Shown here: positions 61,246 through 64,000 of the stretch, piece after piece | Layout: each line of letters starts with the position of its first letter | Position numbering within the stretch: position 1 is the first letter of the stretch | Origin: JAUILH01 sp965230535 | Lineage (GTDB): Bacteria > Bacteroidota > Bacteroidia > Flavobacteriales_D > JAUILH01 | Length of the DNA: 64,000 nucleotides | Assembly (NCBI GenBank): GCA_965230535.1 | Contig: OZ246009.1 | Span: forward strand, 1,488,001-1,552,000 | Direction of reading: 5' to 3' | Notes under the pieces: model-generated | Databases searched by the model: none | Told to the model about the DNA's origin: nothing | Seen by the model: only the letters and a program-made list of their open reading frames with translations | Position numbers and translations under genes: made by a program

Positions 61246-63441
61246 TTATCCACACTTGGAATTACAACATTTCTTTTTGCTTTTCTTTTTAGACGTTACC
61301 AATGTCATTTCATCTACTAAATGAGTGGCGCCTGCGTACTTGTCAATGATGAAAAGCACGTATCTGATATCAACAGAAATGGTTCTTTGCAATTCGTCTT
61401 CAAAAGCAATGTCTCCACTCATGGCTTCCCAGTTACCATCAAATGCACAACCGATCAATTCACCGTTGCCATTGATTACCGGACTTCCTGAGTTTCCACC
61501 AGTAATATCGTTATTAGAGATAAAGCAAACTCTCAATGTTCCATCCTGACCGTATTTTCCGAAATCTCTTTTGTTGTATAGATCTTTCAATTTGGAAGGC
61601 ACAGTAAATTCAGGGTTGTTTGGATCTTCTTTAGCCATCAATCCATCAATGGTTGTATAGTAATCGTAGATTACACCATCTTTCCCTTTGTATCTGTTCA
61701 CGTTTCCATAAGTCAATCTCATAGTTGAGTTAGCATCAGGTGCAAATAAAGCATCAGAATCCATTTGTCTTAACCCGTCAACGAATAAACGCATAGCCTT
61801 TTTAAGACTCGCTTCAGAAGCACCAGCCAATGGTCTCACCTTAGTTCCAAATGCCATGATGAATTCGTTCATTAATTGATGACCTTTGTCGGCCTCAATA
61901 GACGCACCGGTTAAGGTATCGATTGCATTCATGAATCTTGTTTCATCTGTGAAAATAGATGTAGCGTAGTATTCTTTTGCAAAGCGCTCCCAGTCTCCTT
62001 TGTACTCTGTGTTGATACTGGTTAACATTTCAGGGTGAAGTTGAGCAGGTACATCTTCAGAATACATTTTTAACATGGCAGCAAAGATGTTTTCATCTAC
62101 TGTGCTGTTGTAGTCCTTGAAGAACTCACCTTTGGCAGCTTCCTTAAGTTGTTCTCTGGTTGTTTTCAATGTAGACTCATCTTCAGAATCCAGCCCCTTC
62201 TGCATTGGTCTTAATAATGTCCAGTGTAAAACGTTCACATCAGGACCAAAGATCGCTTCCTGCAAATAGGTTTGAGCTGCCCAGTAACCTTCTTTTGCTT
62301 CATATGCAGCGGCAATGTCTTTGATTACATTTCCGTATTTAGCTTTACGTTCCGGAGTGGCATCTGCCCATGTTTGGTATCTGTCTTCAATGGCCTTTTT
62401 CTTGTCGTAAACTTTGTTTCTTACCAATTGCTCACTCTGACCAATGAAGTATTTCCAATAGTTACTTACCTGCGCATATTTAGAAGCATACTGGATACGA
62501 ACTTTGTCAGACTTATCCATTTCGTTTTTCATAAGCTCAAGTTTCTTACCTCTGATCTTAACTCTTGCAGGTTGATCTTTCTCAACAGCTAACTTCACGC
62601 CATAAGAAGTCAGGAATCTGTCAGTAGAACCAGGATATCCAAGAATCATAGCATAATCTCCAGGCTGAACACCTGAAATGTTAACCGGTAAATGGTGCTT
62701 TGGAGAATAAGGCTTGTTGCTTGTGCTGTGGTCAGCAGGCTTGTTATCTGCACCAGCATAAATTCTGAACATGGAGAAATCTCCTGTGTGTCTTGGCCAC
62801 ATCCAGTTGTCTGTGTCACCACCGTATTTTCCAACAGAAGAAGGAGGCGCTCCAACCAATCTGATGTCTTTGAAGGTCTCGTTTACAAATAAGTAATGAT
62901 CATTTCCATTGTAGAAGGGCTTAACAACCGCTTCATAGTGCGTGTCTTTAGTTGCTTCCTCAGCAATCTTTTTGTAATTCTTTCTGATTTTTTCAGATCT
63001 GGTCAATTCATCATCAGTGTCTGTAACACCCTCTAAGGCTTTTGCAGTTACATCTTCAACACGAACAAGGAAAGTCATAGTCATGCCCGGAACATGTAAC
63101 TCTGCGGATCTGTCCATCGCCCAAAAACCATCTGTTAGGTAGTCATTCTCTTCTGAACTGAACTGTTGGATAGCTCCATAACCACAGTGATGGTTGGTAA
63201 GTAGAAGACCTTCTGATGAAATGACTTCTGCCGTACAGCTTCCTCCGTTCATGGTGCAAACCGCATCCTTCAAACTAGAGTTGTTGATGTCATAAATGTC
63301 CTGAGGTTTCAGTTTCAAACCTTTAGACTTCATGTCTTTGTAATTCTTATTAAGCATGGTTAGCAACCACATGCCTTCGTCGGCAAAAACGGAGGTGCTA
63401 AATCCAAATGAAAGTAGTAGTACGAATAATTTGTTACGCAT
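61246..63441 (-). CDS. S46 family dipeptidyl-peptidase (DPP7-like)
   Basis: The 731-residue exported peptidase (signal MRNKLFVLLLSFGFSTSVFA) releases dipeptides from the N-terminus of oligopeptides in the periplasm. Chymotrypsin-like catalytic residues are visible: His85 in LLTNHHCGYG, Asp near DTDNWMWPRHTGDFSMF (about 207-223), and Ser in ITGGNSGSPVINGNGELIG. The S1 pocket position reads Gly in CAFDGNWEAMSGDI, as in DPP7, whereas DPP11 has Arg there; a preference for hydrophobic or uncharged P1 residues is therefore predicted. Its C-terminus is basic with a Cys pair (SKKKSKKKCCNSKCG), an unusual ending. It is transcribed alone. Confidence 0.93.
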   Translation of the reverse strand: MRNKLFVLLLSFGFSTSVFADEGMWLLTMLNKNYKDMKSKGLKLKPQDIYDINNSSLKDAVCTMNGGSCTAEVISSEGLLLTNHHCGYGAIQQFSSEENDYLTDGFWAMDRSAELHVPGMTMTFLVRVEDVTAKALEGVTDTDDELTRSEKIRKNYKKIAEEATKDTHYEAVVKPFYNGNDHYLFVNETFKDIRLVGAPPSSVGKYGGDTDNWMWPRHTGDFSMFRIYAGADNKPADHSTSNKPYSPKHHLPVNISGVQPGDYAMILGYPGSTDRFLTSYGVKLAVEKDQPARVKIRGKKLELMKNEMDKSDKVRIQYASKYAQVSNYWKYFIGQSEQLVRNKVYDKKKAIEDRYQTWADATPERKAKYGNVIKDIAAAYEAKEGYWAAQTYLQEAIFGPDVNVLHWTLLRPMQKGLDSEDESTLKTTREQLKEAAKGEFFKDYNSTVDENIFAAMLKMYSEDVPAQLHPEMLTSINTEYKGDWERFAKEYYATSIFTDETRFMNAIDTLTGASIEADKGHQLMNEFIMAFGTKVRPLAGASEASLKKAMRLFVDGLRQMDSDALFAPDANSTMRLTYGNVNRYKGKDGVIYDYYTTIDGLMAKEDPNNPEFTVPSKLKDLYNKRDFGKYGQDGTLRVCFISNNDITGGNSGSPVINGNGELIGCAFDGNWEAMSGDIAFEDELQRTISVDIRYVLFIIDKYAGATHLVDEMTLVTSKKKSKKKCCNSKCG

Positions 63442-63508
63442 ATTTAATTTTTTAGGAACGCTAAAATAATGATTTAAATGTCTTATTAAAGATGGTTTAG
63501 ATGAGCGG

Positions 63509-64000
63509 TTAAAAGTCGACGATAATGTCGGCGTTCTCTAAGGTGTATGGCAAATGCTCCGGATCTGCCTCTGATAAATGGAGGGTACCTTTCACCATTA
63601 CGATCTGATCCACGGTGGTTTTTAATTTGGGAGGATTGTTCAGTTGAAGCTCCATAATTGATTCAACACCAGCCTTGTTGCAGAAAAAGCAGTTGCTGTA
63701 TGGATGTTTTGAGAGGACGTACATGTTTTCTGTGTGAATCGCCGGAAGCAAAAAACCTTTCAAAATGATGTCCTGTCCATCTAAAGATTTTACTTCATCG
63801 CTGAATTCAAGAACTTCCATGAGGGCATATACTTCATAGTCAACCACAATTCTTTCAACTTTAGCTAAGTGGTTAAAAGTAATCCTGTTGTAAGTCTGCC
63901 CTTCGTATTCCATGGGATTGTCGAACTTCATTCCGTAGAAAACAGAATCAGGAAGAACTTCCAGTAAACGTTGATCAACGGTATCCTGATGTTCAGGCAG
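63509..64000 (-). CDS. hypothetical protein, 5' end cut by the window
   Basis: The minus-strand frame stays open through the window end, so at least 163 residues are present and the true start is beyond 64000; ATG 63931 is internal. The readable part is beta-rich, with VMVKGTLHLSEADPEHLPYT near the end and a Cys pair in KHPYSNCFFCNKAGVESIME. This CxxC pair after a His-Pro-Tyr motif is found in small Bacteroidota envelope or metal-related proteins, but I do not recognise a family. It lies 67 bases upstream of the S46 gene, on the same strand. Confidence 0.7.
   Translation of the reverse strand: MPEHQDTVDQRLLEVLPDSVFYGMKFDNPMEYEGQTYNRITFNHLAKVERIVVDYEVYALMEVLEFSDEVKSLDGQDIILKGFLLPAIHTENMYVLSKHPYSNCFFCNKAGVESIMELQLNNPPKLKTTVDQIVMVKGTLHLSEADPEHLPYTLENADIIVDF

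Noticed and set aside
1..64000. CRISPR arrays, insertion sequences, integrases or restriction-defence genes
   Set aside because: No regularly spaced repeats, transposase motifs or known defence domains were seen on either strand; the genes read as core and housekeeping-like.

Overview
The window is about 41% GC and comes from a member of the Bacteroidota, most likely order Flavobacteriales. The evidence is two proteins with type IX secretion (T9SS) C-terminal sorting domains, a PorE-like OmpA protein, an S46 dipeptidyl-peptidase, BshC, MiaE, several lipoproteins with short SC lipoboxes, an almost complete absence of Shine-Dalgarno sites, and many copies of the Bacteroidota -7 promoter element TAnnTTTG just upstream of genes. 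It reads as ordinary chromosome. I see no insertion sequence, integrase, phage gene, CRISPR array, tRNA or rRNA. One structural RNA gene, the SRP RNA, lies near 31.7 kb. No stretch longer than about 230 bases lacks a gene.

Layout. 0-8.5 kb: BshC, then on the minus strand a large T9SS adhesin-like protein, a polyprenyl-phosphate sugar transferase with an upstream lipoprotein, and a Gfo/Idh oxidoreductase. 8.5-15 kb (mostly plus): Pcm, an abundant-looking outer membrane beta-barrel protein, a lipoprotein, HtpG, a TerB/DnaJ co-chaperone and a rhomboid protease. 15-31.6 kb: a 1100-residue secreted ankyrin protein, an NlpC/P60 hydrolase, a hypothetical/GNAT/GSCFA operon, a thioredoxin-like lipoprotein, lipoamide dehydrogenase, a second T9SS protein, a fused SpmA/SpmB permease-like protein, a GATase-TsaC pair, a small transaldolase and a 1097-residue TPR plus four-GAF protein. 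31.6-40.3 kb: SRP RNA, an M14 peptidase, a GcvT-ComB operon, a GT4 glycosyltransferase, a FlaA1/CapD-type dehydratase, a thioesterase and MiaE. 40.4-48.1 kb: a TPR protein and PorE-like protein pair, a LemA-DUF3137-DUF3137 operon and a CoA-type Nudix hydrolase. 48.2-56.6 kb (plus): a DGPF protein with an ECF42-type sigma factor, two membrane proteins, a GNAT-VOC-UDG operon, a von Willebrand D-domain secreted protein, a methyltransferase-peroxiredoxin pair and a zinc-ribbon protein. 56.6-64 kb (minus): a MarR-regulated membrane protein, a PrsW-like protease, a C1 (bleomycin-hydrolase-like) peptidase, a DPP7-like S46 peptidase and a gene cut by the window end.

Themes. Surface polysaccharide functions (sugar transferase, GT4, CapD-type dehydratase), secretion and envelope proteolysis (T9SS cargo, PorE-like protein, S46, M14, C1, rhomboid, PrsW) and thiol/redox functions (BshC, thioredoxin fold, peroxiredoxin, Lpd) dominate. 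The observation I find most worth following is regulatory. In at least seven genes the -7 element is followed by exactly four bases and then ATG or GTG. The SRP RNA gene shows the same four-base gap between its -7 element and the first base of its terminal helix. This predicts that a good share of mRNAs here are leaderless. The second is a pair of identical 14-bp palindromes, one upstream of a marR gene and one upstream of its membrane-protein neighbour.
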